This document shows positions 55,797-64,000 of a DNA stretch of 64,000 nt, one piece after another. The notes below the pieces were generated by a model that saw nothing but the letters and a program-made list of their open reading frames with translations, was not told where the DNA came from and ran no database searches. Within the stretch, counting starts at the first letter, position 1, and each line of letters starts with the position of its first letter. The DNA is from Nocardioides cavernae (GTDB lineage: Bacteria > Actinomycetota > Actinomycetes > Propionibacteriales > Nocardioidaceae), in NCBI RefSeq assembly GCF_016907475.1, contig NZ_JAFBCA010000001.1, positions 2,852,001 through 2,916,000 of the forward strand, in the 5' to 3' direction. Position numbers and translations under genes: made by a program.

Positions 55797-56725
55797 GCTC
55801 TGGGGCGAGGCTGGACCGCGCGGTCCGCACCTACCTCGACCACCTGGCGGTCGAGCGCGGGCTGGCGGTCAACACGCTGAGCTCCTACCGCCGTGACCTG
55901 TCCCGCTACGACGAGTTCCTGACCGGGCAGGGCATCGACGACCTGGACGCGGTCACCGAGGCGACGGTGACCGCGTTCCTGGTCAGCCTGCGTGAGGGGA
56001 GCGAGGGCCATCCGCCGCTGAGCGCGACGTCCGCCGCGCGGACGGTCGTGGCCGTGCGCGGATTCCACAAGTTCGCCGTCTCCGACGGCCTGGCGACGAC
56101 CGACCCGGCGGCCGCGGTCAAGCCGCCCACGCCGGCGAAGAGGCTGCCCAAGGCGCTGCCGCTGTCCGACGTCGAGGCGATCCTCGAGGCGGCGGGAGCG
56201 CCCGACACCGTCCTCGCCCTGCGCGACCGGGCCCTGCTCGAGCTGCTCTACGGCACCGGGGCGCGCATCTCCGAGGCGGTCGGGCTCGACGTCGACGACC
56301 TCGACCAGGTCGACGGCACGGTGCTGCTGCGCGGCAAGGGCGGCAAGGAGCGGCTGGTGCCGGTCGGCGGCTACGCCCGCGACGCCGTCGCCGCCTACCT
56401 CACGCGTGCGCGACCCGAGCTGGTCGGTGCTGGCAAGGGCGGCCCGGCGATGTTCCTCAACTCCCGCGGGGGCCGGCTGTCGCGGCAGAGCGCGTGGGCG
56501 GTGCTGGTCAAGGCCGCCGATCGTGCCGGGGTGACCGCGTCGGTCTCCCCGCACACGCTGCGGCACTCGTTCGCCACCCACCTGCTCGACGGAGGCGCCG
56601 ACGTGCGCGTCGTCCAGGAGCTCCTCGGGCACGCGTCCGTCACGACCACGCAGGTCTACACCCTCGTCACGGTCGACAACCTGCGCGAGGTCTTCGCCAC
56701 TGCCCACCCGCGGGCCCGGGAGTAG
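55793..56725 (+). CDS. xerD: Tyrosine recombinase XerD
   Basis: A 310-residue site-specific recombinase that resolves chromosome dimers with XerC at dif. The N-terminal SAM-like core-binding domain ([26 protein letters not shown]) precedes the catalytic domain with Arg in [14 protein letters not shown], Lys in [26 protein letters not shown], the second His in [16 protein letters not shown] and the nucleophile Tyr in the same segment. It starts at a GTG sharing GTGA with ald. ParA and scpAB genes often follow in relatives but do not here. Confidence 0.93.
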   Translation: MSSGARLDRAVRTYLDHLAVERGLAVNTLSSYRRDLSRYDEFLTGQGIDDLDAVTEATVTAFLVSLREGSEGHPPLSATSAARTVVAVRGFHKFAVSDGLATTDPAAAVKPPTPAKRLPKALPLSDVEAILEAAGAPDTVLALRDRALLELLYGTGARISEAVGLDVDDLDQVDGTVLLRGKGGKERLVPVGGYARDAVAAYLTRARPELVGAGKGGPAMFLNSRGGRLSRQSAWAVLVKAADRAGVTASVSPHTLRHSFATHLLDGGADVRVVQELLGHASVTTTQVYTLVTVDNLREVFATAHPRARE

Positions 56726-56727
56726 TC

Positions 56728-59700
56728 GTGCTGCGCCTGCTCGACGGGGTCTCGTGGGACGGCGTGCCGCTGCCCGGCGAACGGGTGGGCGCGCTGCTCG
56801 CCGTGCTCGTCGCCGAGCCGGCGGGCGTCAGCGACGGTCGGCTCGTGCGGGAGATCTGGCCCGACGCGGAGCCCGTGCACCCGGCCAAGGCCCTGCAGGT
56901 GCTGGTCTCCCGCACCCGCGCGGCCACCGCGCCGGACGCCGTCCAGCGGGTCGAGGGCGGCTACCGGCTCGGCCTGGCCGACGACGACGTCGACGCCCGC
57001 ATCCAGGCGGCCCACCTCGCCACCGCGCGCGCCGCGCTGGCGTCCGGCGAGGCCACCGAGGCCTTCCGCCTCGCGTCGTCGGCCGCGGCGATGGAGGTGG
57101 GCGTCCCCGGGTCCGGACCGCTCGGCGACCTGCGCCACGCCGCGGAGCTGCGACGTACGACCGCGCGGGAGGTGGCGGCGCTGGCCGCCGCCCGGCTGGG
57201 CAGGCACGCCGAGGCGCTCGACGACCTGGCGGCCGCGCACCAGCGGCGCCCCGACGACGGAGAGGTCCTCCTCGCGCTGCTGCGCGCCGAGGCCGCGACC
57301 GCAGGACCGGCCACCGCGCTGGCGCGCTACGAGACCTACCGGGCCGACCTGGTCGAGCGGCTCGGCGTCGACCCGGAGGCCGCCCTCCAACGGCTGCACG
57401 CAGAGCTGCTGGCCGCCGACGACCCGGTGCGCACCGGGGTGACGTACGACGCGACCGGGTTGCTGGGCCGAGAGCAGGACCTCGACCGGCTTCGCTCGGC
57501 CCTATCCGCGTCCCGGCTCGTCACGGTGCTCGGTCCGGGCGGCATCGGGAAGACCAGCATCGCCCAGGTGCTGGCGCGCGAGTCGATGCTGCCCCGCGTG
57601 CACGTGGTCGAGCTCGTCGGCGTCGGCGCGGGAGACGACGTCGTGGTCGCGGTCGGCGCGGCCCTCGGCGTCCGGGGCTCGGTGACGACGCGGCTCGCGC
57701 TCACCGCGACCCAGCAGGCCGACGTACGCAGCCGGCTGGCGCAGGAGCTCGACGCGGGGCCGACCCTGCTGGTCCTCGACAACTGCGAGCACGTCCTCGA
57801 GCCGGTGGCCGCGCTGGTGGCCTTCCTGCTCGCCACGACCCGCGACCTGCGGGTGCTGACCACCAGCCGGGCGCCGCTGCGACTGGGCGCCGAACGCGCG
57901 GTCCCGCTGAGCCAGCTCTCCGCGGTCGACGCCGGGCAGCTGTTCGTGCAGCGCGCCACGGCGACGCGGCCGGACGCCGTGCTGGATCCCACCGGGGTGC
58001 GCGACGTCGTCGACCGCCTCGACGGGCTGCCCCTCGCCGTCGAGCTGGCCGCCGCGCGTGTCCGCACGATGACGGTCGCCGAGGTGGCCGCAGCACTCGA
58101 CGACCGCTTCGCCGCCCTCCGAAGCCGCGACCGCACCACCCCCGACCGCCACCGCACGCTGGAGGCGGTCATCGCCTGGTCCTGGGACCTGCTGAGCGCC
58201 GACGAGCAGCGGGCGCTGGCGTGGCTCTCGGCCTTCCAGGACGGGTTCGACCGGGCGACGGCCGTGTCGGTGCTGGGTGTCGACGGCTCCGACCTGGTCG
58301 ACGCGCTCGTCGAGCAGTCCCTGCTGGTGGTCACCGAGGACGGCGGCACCGCGCGCTTCCGGGCACTGGAGACGATCCGCGAGTACGCCGCCGCCCGCCT
58401 CGCGCGCAGCGGCGAGGAGGAGGCAGCCGGAGAGGCGCAGCGGAGGTGGGCCCGCGACCTGGCCGAGCGCTGCCAGGACCTCGTCGTCACCGACGACCAG
58501 GTCGAGCTCGTGGACCTGCTCGTGCGCGACCAGAACAACCTCACCGATGTGCTCCGGCACGCCCTCGGTACCGGCGACCGCGAGACCGTAGCGCGACTCG
58601 TGGCGCTGCTCGGCAGCCTCTGGACCGTCACCGGCGACCAGCCGAGGATCTTCGCCGTCTGCGACGCCGCGACCGAGCTGCTCTCCGGTTGGGACATGCC
58701 GCCGGACCTGCGACGGCACGCCCAGGAGGCCGCCGGCGTCCTGATGGTCCACCTCAGCTGGATGCCGGGGGCCGACCTCGGCGGGTTGCGCGACCTGCTC
58801 CTGCAGGGCGAGCGTCCCACCGGCGTGTGGGGGCTGATCGGCCACACCGTCCACGTCGCCGACGGGCCGGTGCCCCCGCGCCTCGCCCAGGTCGCCGCGC
58901 AGCAGTCGCGACCGGGGATGGCCGGCGCGCTGCTGCTGTGGGCGGCGATCGTCTCCGAGAACGACGGCGACGTGGACGCCGCGCGGACGTACGCCGAGGC
59001 GGCCCTCGACGGGCCGTTGCCGCCCTACCTCCACGCGTCGCTCCACGCAGAGCTGAGCCAGCTGGCGATGGCCGTCGGCGACCACCACCGGGCGGCCCGC
59101 CACGCGGAGGTGGCGTGGCCGCTGCTCGAGCGGATCCACTCGATGACCGATGCCTACAGCCTCCAGGTGGCGACCGCCCTCGCGCCGCTGCTGGACGGCG
59201 ACGCCGACGCGGCGGCGGTCCTGCTCGAGCGGTTCGGCCCGCCGGACGGCGAGACCGCCCAGGTCGGCGCCCGCCTGACGTGGCAGACCGCCCAGGCCGA
59301 GCTCGCCCTGGCTCGGGGCGACCACGCGGAGGCGCTTCGCCGCTACGACGCCGTCGTCGACCTGGTCACCGACGGCGACCCGGGTGGGGGACCGGGCGCA
59401 TCGCCGTGGGTGGCGCTGGCGTCGTCGGCCGCCCTCGTCAGCCGGGTCCGCTACGGCACGAGCTCGCCCGACGCCCGCGCCGACGAGCTGCGCGACCTCG
59501 TCGCGGGCCCGTCCGGCCGCACGCCCGAGGGCACGCTCTGGTTCACCGACCTCCCGCTCAACGGCATGCTGCTGGTGGCGCTGGCCGCGTGGGTGCTGAG
59601 GTTCGGGCCCGCCGAGCAGCATGCGGACGGTGTGCACCTGCTCGCGGTCGCCCACCGCTGGGCCTACAACCGCAGCATCCCGGTGATGGCGTGGGAGCCG

Positions 59701-59850
59701 ATGGTGGCGCTCGCGGACGCGGTCGAGCCCGGACGGCTCGGCCCGCTCGTCGTGGAGCTGGCCGACCATCCGGGCCCTGCCCTGGTGGCCGGCGCGGCTG
59801 CGGCGGTGGACCGCCTGCAGCGCGCCTGGCAGGTCACATCCGCCGGTTGA
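56728..59850 (+). CDS. AfsR/SARP-type regulator with NB-ARC-like ATPase
   Basis: A 1040-residue regulator. An N-terminal OmpR-like winged helix (MLRLLDGVSWDGVPLPGERVGALLAVL...RVEGGYRLGL, residues 1-90) is followed by a bacterial transcriptional activation domain (about 95-235). The STAND-type NTPase has Walker A VTVLGPGGIGKTSIAQVLA (Lys275), Walker B LLVLDNCEHV and a GLPLAVELAAAR motif. The C-terminal 450 residues are helical and repeat-like. Such proteins activate secondary metabolism or transport genes in actinobacteria. The stop overlaps the convergent exporter gene by 17 bp. The start is GTG 56728, 2 nt after xerD. Confidence 0.9.
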   Translation: MLRLLDGVSWDGVPLPGERVGALLAVLVAEPAGVSDGRLVREIWPDAEPVHPAKALQVLVSRTRAATAPDAVQRVEGGYRLGLADDDVDARIQAAHLATARAALASGEATEAFRLASSAAAMEVGVPGSGPLGDLRHAAELRRTTAREVAALAAARLGRHAEALDDLAAAHQRRPDDGEVLLALLRAEAATAGPATALARYETYRADLVERLGVDPEAALQRLHAELLAADDPVRTGVTYDATGLLGREQDLDRLRSALSASRLVTVLGPGGIGKTSIAQVLARESMLPRVHVVELVGVGAGDDVVVAVGAALGVRGSVTTRLALTATQQADVRSRLAQELDAGPTLLVLDNCEHVLEPVAALVAFLLATTRDLRVLTTSRAPLRLGAERAVPLSQLSAVDAGQLFVQRATATRPDAVLDPTGVRDVVDRLDGLPLAVELAAARVRTMTVAEVAAALDDRFAALRSRDRTTPDRHRTLEAVIAWSWDLLSADEQRALAWLSAFQDGFDRATAVSVLGVDGSDLVDALVEQSLLVVTEDGGTARFRALETIREYAAARLARSGEEEAAGEAQRRWARDLAERCQDLVVTDDQVELVDLLVRDQNNLTDVLRHALGTGDRETVARLVALLGSLWTVTGDQPRIFAVCDAATELLSGWDMPPDLRRHAQEAAGVLMVHLSWMPGADLGGLRDLLLQGERPTGVWGLIGHTVHVADGPVPPRLAQVAAQQSRPGMAGALLLWAAIVSENDGDVDAARTYAEAALDGPLPPYLHASLHAELSQLAMAVGDHHRAARHAEVAWPLLERIHSMTDAYSLQVATALAPLLDGDADAAAVLLERFGPPDGETAQVGARLTWQTAQAELALARGDHAEALRRYDAVVDLVTDGDPGGGPGASPWVALASSAALVSRVRYGTSSPDARADELRDLVAGPSGRTPEGTLWFTDLPLNGMLLVALAAWVLRFGPAEQHADGVHLLAVAHRWAYNRSIPVMAWEPMVALADAVEPGRLGPLVVELADHPGPALVAGAAAAVDRLQRAWQVTSAG

Positions 59851-60646
59851 ACGCCCGCACCGACAGCGGGGCGAAGACCGCGATGATCACGGTGCAGCCG
59901 AGCAGTGCCCAGCCGACCCCCGCGGTGACCGCACCGTCGTTGGCGAGGTCGCGGAGGGCGGTGATCACCAGCGAGACCGGGTTGATCTCGGCGAACGTCT
60001 GGAGCGGCTCGGGCATGGTGTCGGTCGGGACGAACGCGTTGGACAGGAAGGTCAGCGGGAACATCACGAGCAGGGAGATGGCCTGCACGCCCTGCGCGTT
60101 GCGGCCGAGGATCCCGAACAGGGTGAAGATCCAGGCCAGCGACCAGCCCGCCAGCATGGCCAGGAGCACGGCTCCGGCGACACCGGCGACGCCGCCGCCC
60201 GGGCGGTAGCCGATGGCGATGCCGACGGCGAAGGTCAGGACCGACGCGATGAAGTAGCGCAGCAGGTCGGCCACCATCGGTCCGGCCAGCGGCGCGATTC
60301 GCGAGATCGGCAGCACCTTGAACCGGTCGAAGACGCCCGTGTCCATGTCGGTGCGGAGCTGGACGCCGGTGGCCACGCACGCCGTCAGCACGGTCTGGCC
60401 GATGAGGCCGGGGATGATCAGCGGCAGGTAGCTCTGGACGTCGCCCGAGATCGCGCCGCCGAAGATGTAGGCGAACATCCCCGTGAAGATCAGCGGCTGG
60501 ATGGTGACGTCGAACATCACCTCCATGCTGCGGCGCATCTTCATCGTCGCGCGCCAGGCCAGGGTCATCGTCTGGCTGACGGTGTCGGCCAGACCGACGC
60601 GGGCGGTGCCGACGTCGGCGGGGTGAGTAGCTGTCGTGGTGCTCAT
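59834..60646 (-). CDS. ABC-2 type exporter permease (DrrB-like)
   Basis: A 270-residue membrane protein with about six helices and the ABC-2 pattern FDVTIQPLIFTGMFAYIFGGAISGD, VFDRFKVLPISRIAPLAG and FLSNAFVPTDTMPEPLQTFAEINPVS. It is the membrane partner of the adjacent ATPase and overlaps it by ATGA. DrrAB-type pairs export drugs, lipids or polyketides; the cargo here is unknown. It is convergent with the AfsR-type gene. Confidence 0.92.
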   Translation of the reverse strand: MSTTTATHPADVGTARVGLADTVSQTMTLAWRATMKMRRSMEVMFDVTIQPLIFTGMFAYIFGGAISGDVQSYLPLIIPGLIGQTVLTACVATGVQLRTDMDTGVFDRFKVLPISRIAPLAGPMVADLLRYFIASVLTFAVGIAIGYRPGGGVAGVAGAVLLAMLAGWSLAWIFTLFGILGRNAQGVQAISLLVMFPLTFLSNAFVPTDTMPEPLQTFAEINPVSLVITALRDLANDGAVTAGVGWALLGCTVIIAVFAPLSVRAFNRRM

Positions 60647-61650
60647 CGGGCGTCCTCCATCTGCAGGTCGTGGACGTCGGCACTGCTCGCGGGCGTGCCG
60701 TCGTGGGTGTCGTGGCCGGTCAGCGCGAGGAAGACCTCGTCGAGCGACGGCTTCTGGACCGTCACCGACTCGATGACGATCCCGCGGTCGCGGAGCGCGA
60801 CGAGGACGTCGACGGCCTGGTCGGTGCGGGTCAGCGGCACGTTGACGCGTCGCGCCTCGGGGGTCAGGACCGCCTCCTCGCCCACCAGCCTCCGGGCCTC
60901 GTCCGCCACGACCGGGAGGTCGGCGGGGTCGGCCAGCTGGAGCTGCAGGGCGGACTGGCCGACGGACGACTTGAGCTCGTCGGCGGTGCCCTCGGCGACC
61001 TTCCGGCCGCGGTCGATGACGGCGATCCGGTCGGCGAGCTGGTCGGCCTCGTCGAGGTACTGCGTGGTCAGCAGGACCGTGCACCCGGTGCGGACGAGGT
61101 CCCGGATCGTGTCCCACATCTGCCCGCGGGTGCGGGGGTCGAGGCCCGTGGTGGGCTCGTCGAGGAAGATCAGCGGTGGCCGCGTGAGCAGGCTGGTGGC
61201 GAGGTCGAGACGCCGGCGCATGCCGCCGGAGAACGCCGAGATGGGCTTCTTCGCCGCCTCGGTGAGGTCGAACTGCTCGAGCAGCTCGGCGCCGCGGGTG
61301 CGGGCCTCGGTGCGGCCGAGGCCCTGGAGCCGCGCGAAGAGCCAGAGGTTCTCGGTGGCGGTGAGGTTCTCGTCGACCGAGGCGAACTGCCCGGTGACGC
61401 CCAGCAGCCGTCGTACGGCGTGGGGCTCGGCGTGGACGTCGTGGCCGAAGATCTCGGCCCGGCCCTCGTCGATGCGGAGCAGGGTGGCGAGCATGCGAAG
61501 CATCGTCGTCTTGCCCGCGCCGTTGGGCCCGAGCACGCCGAACACCTCGCCGTGGTGGACCTCGAGGTCGATCCCGTCCACGGCGCGCTGGTCGCCGTAC
61601 TGCTTGACGAGCCCGGAGGCGCGGACCGCGAGTCCTGGTTGTGTGGTCAT
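60643..61650 (-). CDS. ABC exporter ATPase (DrrA-like)
   Basis: A 335-residue ATPase with Walker A VLGPNGAGKTTMLRML, signature FSGGMRRRLDLA, Walker B LIFLDEPTTGLDPRTRGQMW and a His switch region (TTQYLDEADQLADRIAVID). The roughly 100-residue C-terminal domain matches daunorubicin-type DrrA proteins. ATG 61650 (MTTQPGLAVRASGLVKQYGD) is preferred over in-frame ATG 61680 because it fits the family start. It is cotranscribed with the permease. Confidence 0.92.
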   Translation of the reverse strand: MTTQPGLAVRASGLVKQYGDQRAVDGIDLEVHHGEVFGVLGPNGAGKTTMLRMLATLLRIDEGRAEIFGHDVHAEPHAVRRLLGVTGQFASVDENLTATENLWLFARLQGLGRTEARTRGAELLEQFDLTEAAKKPISAFSGGMRRRLDLATSLLTRPPLIFLDEPTTGLDPRTRGQMWDTIRDLVRTGCTVLLTTQYLDEADQLADRIAVIDRGRKVAEGTADELKSSVGQSALQLQLADPADLPVVADEARRLVGEEAVLTPEARRVNVPLTRTDQAVDVLVALRDRGIVIESVTVQKPSLDEVFLALTGHDTHDGTPASSADVHDLQMEDAR

Positions 61651-61733
61651 GGGAGGAACTGTCCGCGCCCGCGGTTTCACCGTGGTTCCACGCCGCCTGC
61701 CGCGCTGAAACCCGTGGATGGTTGGATCGACGC

Positions 61734-64000
61734 ATGCCGGATCCAGTGCGCCTCGACACGCGGGTCCGGACGGGCGCGGACCCGGACGCCGTCTACGACG
61801 CCTTCACCGGCTGGGTCGCCGACCAGGGGCTCGGCCTCTACCCGCACCAGGACGAGGCGGTCATCGAGATCCTCGGCGGCAACCACGTCATCCTGGCCAC
61901 GCCGACCGGGTCGGGGAAGTCGTTGGTGGCGGTCGGCGCTCACGTCGCGGCCCTCGCGCAGGACAAGGTCAGCTTCTACACGGCACCCATCAAGGCGCTG
62001 GTGAGCGAGAAGTTCTTCGCGCTCATCGAGGTGTTCGGTGCCGACAACGTCGGGATGCTGACCGGCGACGCCGCGGTCAACGCGGACGCCCCGATCATCT
62101 GCTGCACCGCCGAGGTGCTGGCCAACATCGCGCTGCGCGAGGGTCGAGGAGCCGACGTCGGCCTCGTCGTGATGGACGAGTTCCACTTCTACTCCGAGCA
62201 CGACCGCGGCTGGGCCTGGCAGGTCCCGCTGCTGGAGCTGCTCGACGCCCAGTTCCTCCTCATGTCGGCGACCCTCGGCGACGTCTCCTTCTTCGTCGAG
62301 GACCTCAAGCGCCGCACCGGACGCGACACCGCCGTCATCGACGACGCCGAGCGTCCCGTCCCGCTGGGCTTCCGCTGGTCGATGGAGCCGCTCGATGACA
62401 CCCTCGAGGAGCTCGTGACGACCGGCCAGGACCCGGTCTACGTCGTCCACTTCACCCAGGCCGCGGCCGTCGAGCACGCCACCAACCTGCTGAAGTCCCG
62501 CATCGGCTCCTCGGGCGGCGGTCCGAAGGTCGACAAGGAGGCGATCGCCGCGAAGATCGGGGCCTTCCGCTTCGGCGCGGGCTTCGGCAAGACCCTGTCC
62601 CGGCTGGTCCGCAGCGGCATCGGCGTCCACCACGCCGGGATGCTCCCGAAGTACCGTCGGCTCGTCGAGACCCTCGCCCAGGCCGGTCTGCTGCGCGTGA
62701 TCTGCGGCACCGACACCCTCGGCGTCGGGATCAACGTGCCGATCCGCACGGTGCTGTTCACCGGGCTGGCCAAGTTCGACGGGACCAAGCAGCGGGTGCT
62801 CCGGACGCGGGAGTTCCAGCAGATCGCCGGCCGCGCCGGCCGCGCGGGCTACGACACGGCCGGCTACGTCGTCGTGCAGGCGCCGGACTTCGTGATCGAG
62901 AACGAGCAGGCCAAGGCCAAGATCGCCGCACGTCAGGCGGCTGGCAAGAAGAAGTCCAAGGCGCAGCTCAAGAAGGCGCCCGAGGGCACCGTCGTGTGGA
63001 CCGAGCAGACCTTCGACAAGCTCGTCGCCGGCGTGCCGGAGCGGCTCCAGAGCCGGATGAAGGTCGACAACGCGATGCTCGTCAACGTCGTGACCCGCGA
63101 GGAGGACGCCTTCGGCGTCCTGCGCCGGCTGGTCACCGACAACCACGAGGAGCGGAGAGGACAGCTGCGGCTGGCCCGCCGCGCCCTGCGCCTGTCGCGC
63201 TCGCTGGTGCGCACCGGCATCGTGACCCGGCTCCCCGAGGTCGACGAGTTCGGCCGCCGGTTCGTGATGACCGTCGACCTGCCCGACAACTTCGCGCTCA
63301 ACCAGCCGCTGGCCCACTTCGCGCTGGCCGCCTTCGACGTGCTCGACCCCGAGTCCGAGACGTACGCCCTCGACGTGGTCTCGATCGTCGAGTCGGTGCT
63401 CGAGGCGCCGCGCCAGATCCTCATGGCCCAGCAGCATGCGGCGCGCGGGGACGCGATCGGCCAGATGAAGGCCGACGGCCTGGAGTACGACGAGCGGATG
63501 GCGCTGCTGGAGGAGATCACCTGGCCGCAGCCGTTGCGCGAGCTCCTCGAGGCCCTCTACGAGACCTACCGGCAGACCCATCCCTGGCTCCCGGACGACG
63601 CGCTCGGCCCGAAGTCGGTGGTGCGGGAGATGTGGGAGCAGGGGATGGGTTTCACCGACTTCGTCGGCCGCTACCAGCTCGCCCGGTCCGAGGGGCTGGT
63701 GCTGCGCTACCTCACCGACGCGTACCGCACGCTGCGCCAGACCGTGCCCGAGTCGCACCGCGCCCCCGAGGTCGAGGACGTCATCGAGTGGCTGGGGGAG
63801 ACCGTCCGCCAGACCGACTCGTCGCTCCTGGACGAGTGGGAGGCGCTGTCGGACCCCGACCACGCGTCCTCCGCCGTGGCGCACCACGAGCCCCCGCCCC
63901 CGCCGCGCCCGCTCTCGAAGCAGGAGCGGCCGTTCGCGGTGATGCTTCGCAACGCGATGTGGGCGCGGGTGGACGCCGTCTCGCGCGACGACCTCGACGG
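61734..64000 (+). CDS. DEAD/DEAH-box RNA helicase, Ski2/Dob10-like (3' end outside window)
   Basis: The frame is open from ATG 61734 to the window edge (755 residues seen). Motifs in order are ILATPTGSGKSLVAVG (Walker A, Lys62), FYTAPIKALVSEKFF, VVMDEFHFYSEHDRGWAWQ (DExH-type), FLLMSATLGD, GIGVHHAGMLPKYRR, GTDTLGVGINVPIRTV and QIAGRAGRAGYDT. A DUF3516-like C-terminal region follows with a Lys-rich stretch (AGKKKSKAQLKKAPEG). Relatives are superfamily 2 RNA helicases thought to act in RNA turnover. No termination codon is present before 64000, so the gene is truncated by the window. Confidence 0.92.
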   Translation, partial: MPDPVRLDTRVRTGADPDAVYDAFTGWVADQGLGLYPHQDEAVIEILGGNHVILATPTGSGKSLVAVGAHVAALAQDKVSFYTAPIKALVSEKFFALIEVFGADNVGMLTGDAAVNADAPIICCTAEVLANIALREGRGADVGLVVMDEFHFYSEHDRGWAWQVPLLELLDAQFLLMSATLGDVSFFVEDLKRRTGRDTAVIDDAERPVPLGFRWSMEPLDDTLEELVTTGQDPVYVVHFTQAAAVEHATNLLKSRIGSSGGGPKVDKEAIAAKIGAFRFGAGFGKTLSRLVRSGIGVHHAGMLPKYRRLVETLAQAGLLRVICGTDTLGVGINVPIRTVLFTGLAKFDGTKQRVLRTREFQQIAGRAGRAGYDTAGYVVVQAPDFVIENEQAKAKIAARQAAGKKKSKAQLKKAPEGTVVWTEQTFDKLVAGVPERLQSRMKVDNAMLVNVVTREEDAFGVLRRLVTDNHEERRGQLRLARRALRLSRSLVRTGIVTRLPEVDEFGRRFVMTVDLPDNFALNQPLAHFALAAFDVLDPESETYALDVVSIVESVLEAPRQILMAQQHAARGDAIGQMKADGLEYDERMALLEEITWPQPLRELLEALYETYRQTHPWLPDDALGPKSVVREMWEQGMGFTDFVGRYQLARSEGLVLRYLTDAYRTLRQTVPESHRAPEVEDVIEWLGETVRQTDSSLLDEWEALSDPDHASSAVAHHEPPPPPRPLSKQERPFAVMLRNAMWARVDAVSRDDLD

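Overview
The window is 64 kb of very GC-rich DNA from an actinobacterium. The 16S rRNA sequence, the gene order and the product set fit the family Nocardioidaceae, most likely Nocardioides or a close relative. This assignment rests on recognised patterns, because no database search could be run. Coding density is high, most operons are chained by ATGA, GTGA or TGATG overlaps, and many genes carry a TANNNT -10 hexamer only 6-8 nt before the start codon, as in leaderless transcripts.

Layout. 1-1343: hisG and a PH-domain membrane protein. 1344-5058: an island-like stretch with a degraded IS630-type transposase 3' end, a 1097-residue secreted protein joining a von Willebrand A domain, prealbumin-like segments and a C-terminal class F type sortase domain, and a second possible transposase scrap on the other strand. 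5059-9848: aldose epimerase, a double GNAT acetyltransferase, a three-gene minus-strand operon (membrane protein, PLP-dependent deaminase/aldolase, P-loop kinase) and an SseB-like protein. 9849-12428: the infC-rpmI-rplT operon with a long leader and an ATC start for IF-3, then a TrmH-type methyltransferase. 12430-14946: a WYL regulator, an epoxide hydrolase and a DUF4031 protein. 14955-19470: a two-component cluster with two histidine kinases around one response regulator; the second kinase is fused to a polytopic DUF4153/DUF4173-like region. 19468-23226: pheST behind a leader holding a possible 17-codon leader peptide and mutually exclusive hairpins. 23302-25652: a secreted RTX-repeat protein and a mycothiol-dependent-isomerase-like protein.

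25713-34430: the complete operon argC-J-B-D-F-R-G-H, with an ArgR-type palindrome over a leaderless promoter. It converts N-acetylglutamyl phosphate to arginine and encodes its own repressor. A 3-methyladenine DNA glycosylase follows. 35013-41017: one rRNA operon (16S-23S-5S) with promoter, leader, a 600-nt spacer without tRNA genes, a 23S processing stalk and a terminator. 41073-42738: an SSB-like OB-fold protein behind two DnaA-box-like sites, and a DUF1015 protein. 42775-51359: a conserved actinobacterial housekeeping run (HAD-IIA hydrolase, small protein, tlyA, NAD kinase, recN, steA-like, steB/mctB-like, pyrG). 51425-56725: aminopeptidase N divergent from a NUDIX hydrolase, then ald and xerD. 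56728-61650: a large AfsR-type regulator converging on a DrrAB-type ABC exporter. 61734 to the end: a DEAD/DEAH (Ski2/Dob10-like) RNA helicase that runs off the window.

The points most worth a second look are the VWA-sortase fusion between transposase scraps, the pheST leader, the kinase fused to a DUF4153/DUF4173-like membrane region, and the DnaA boxes in front of the SSB-like gene. No CRISPR array, prophage or intact insertion sequence was seen.
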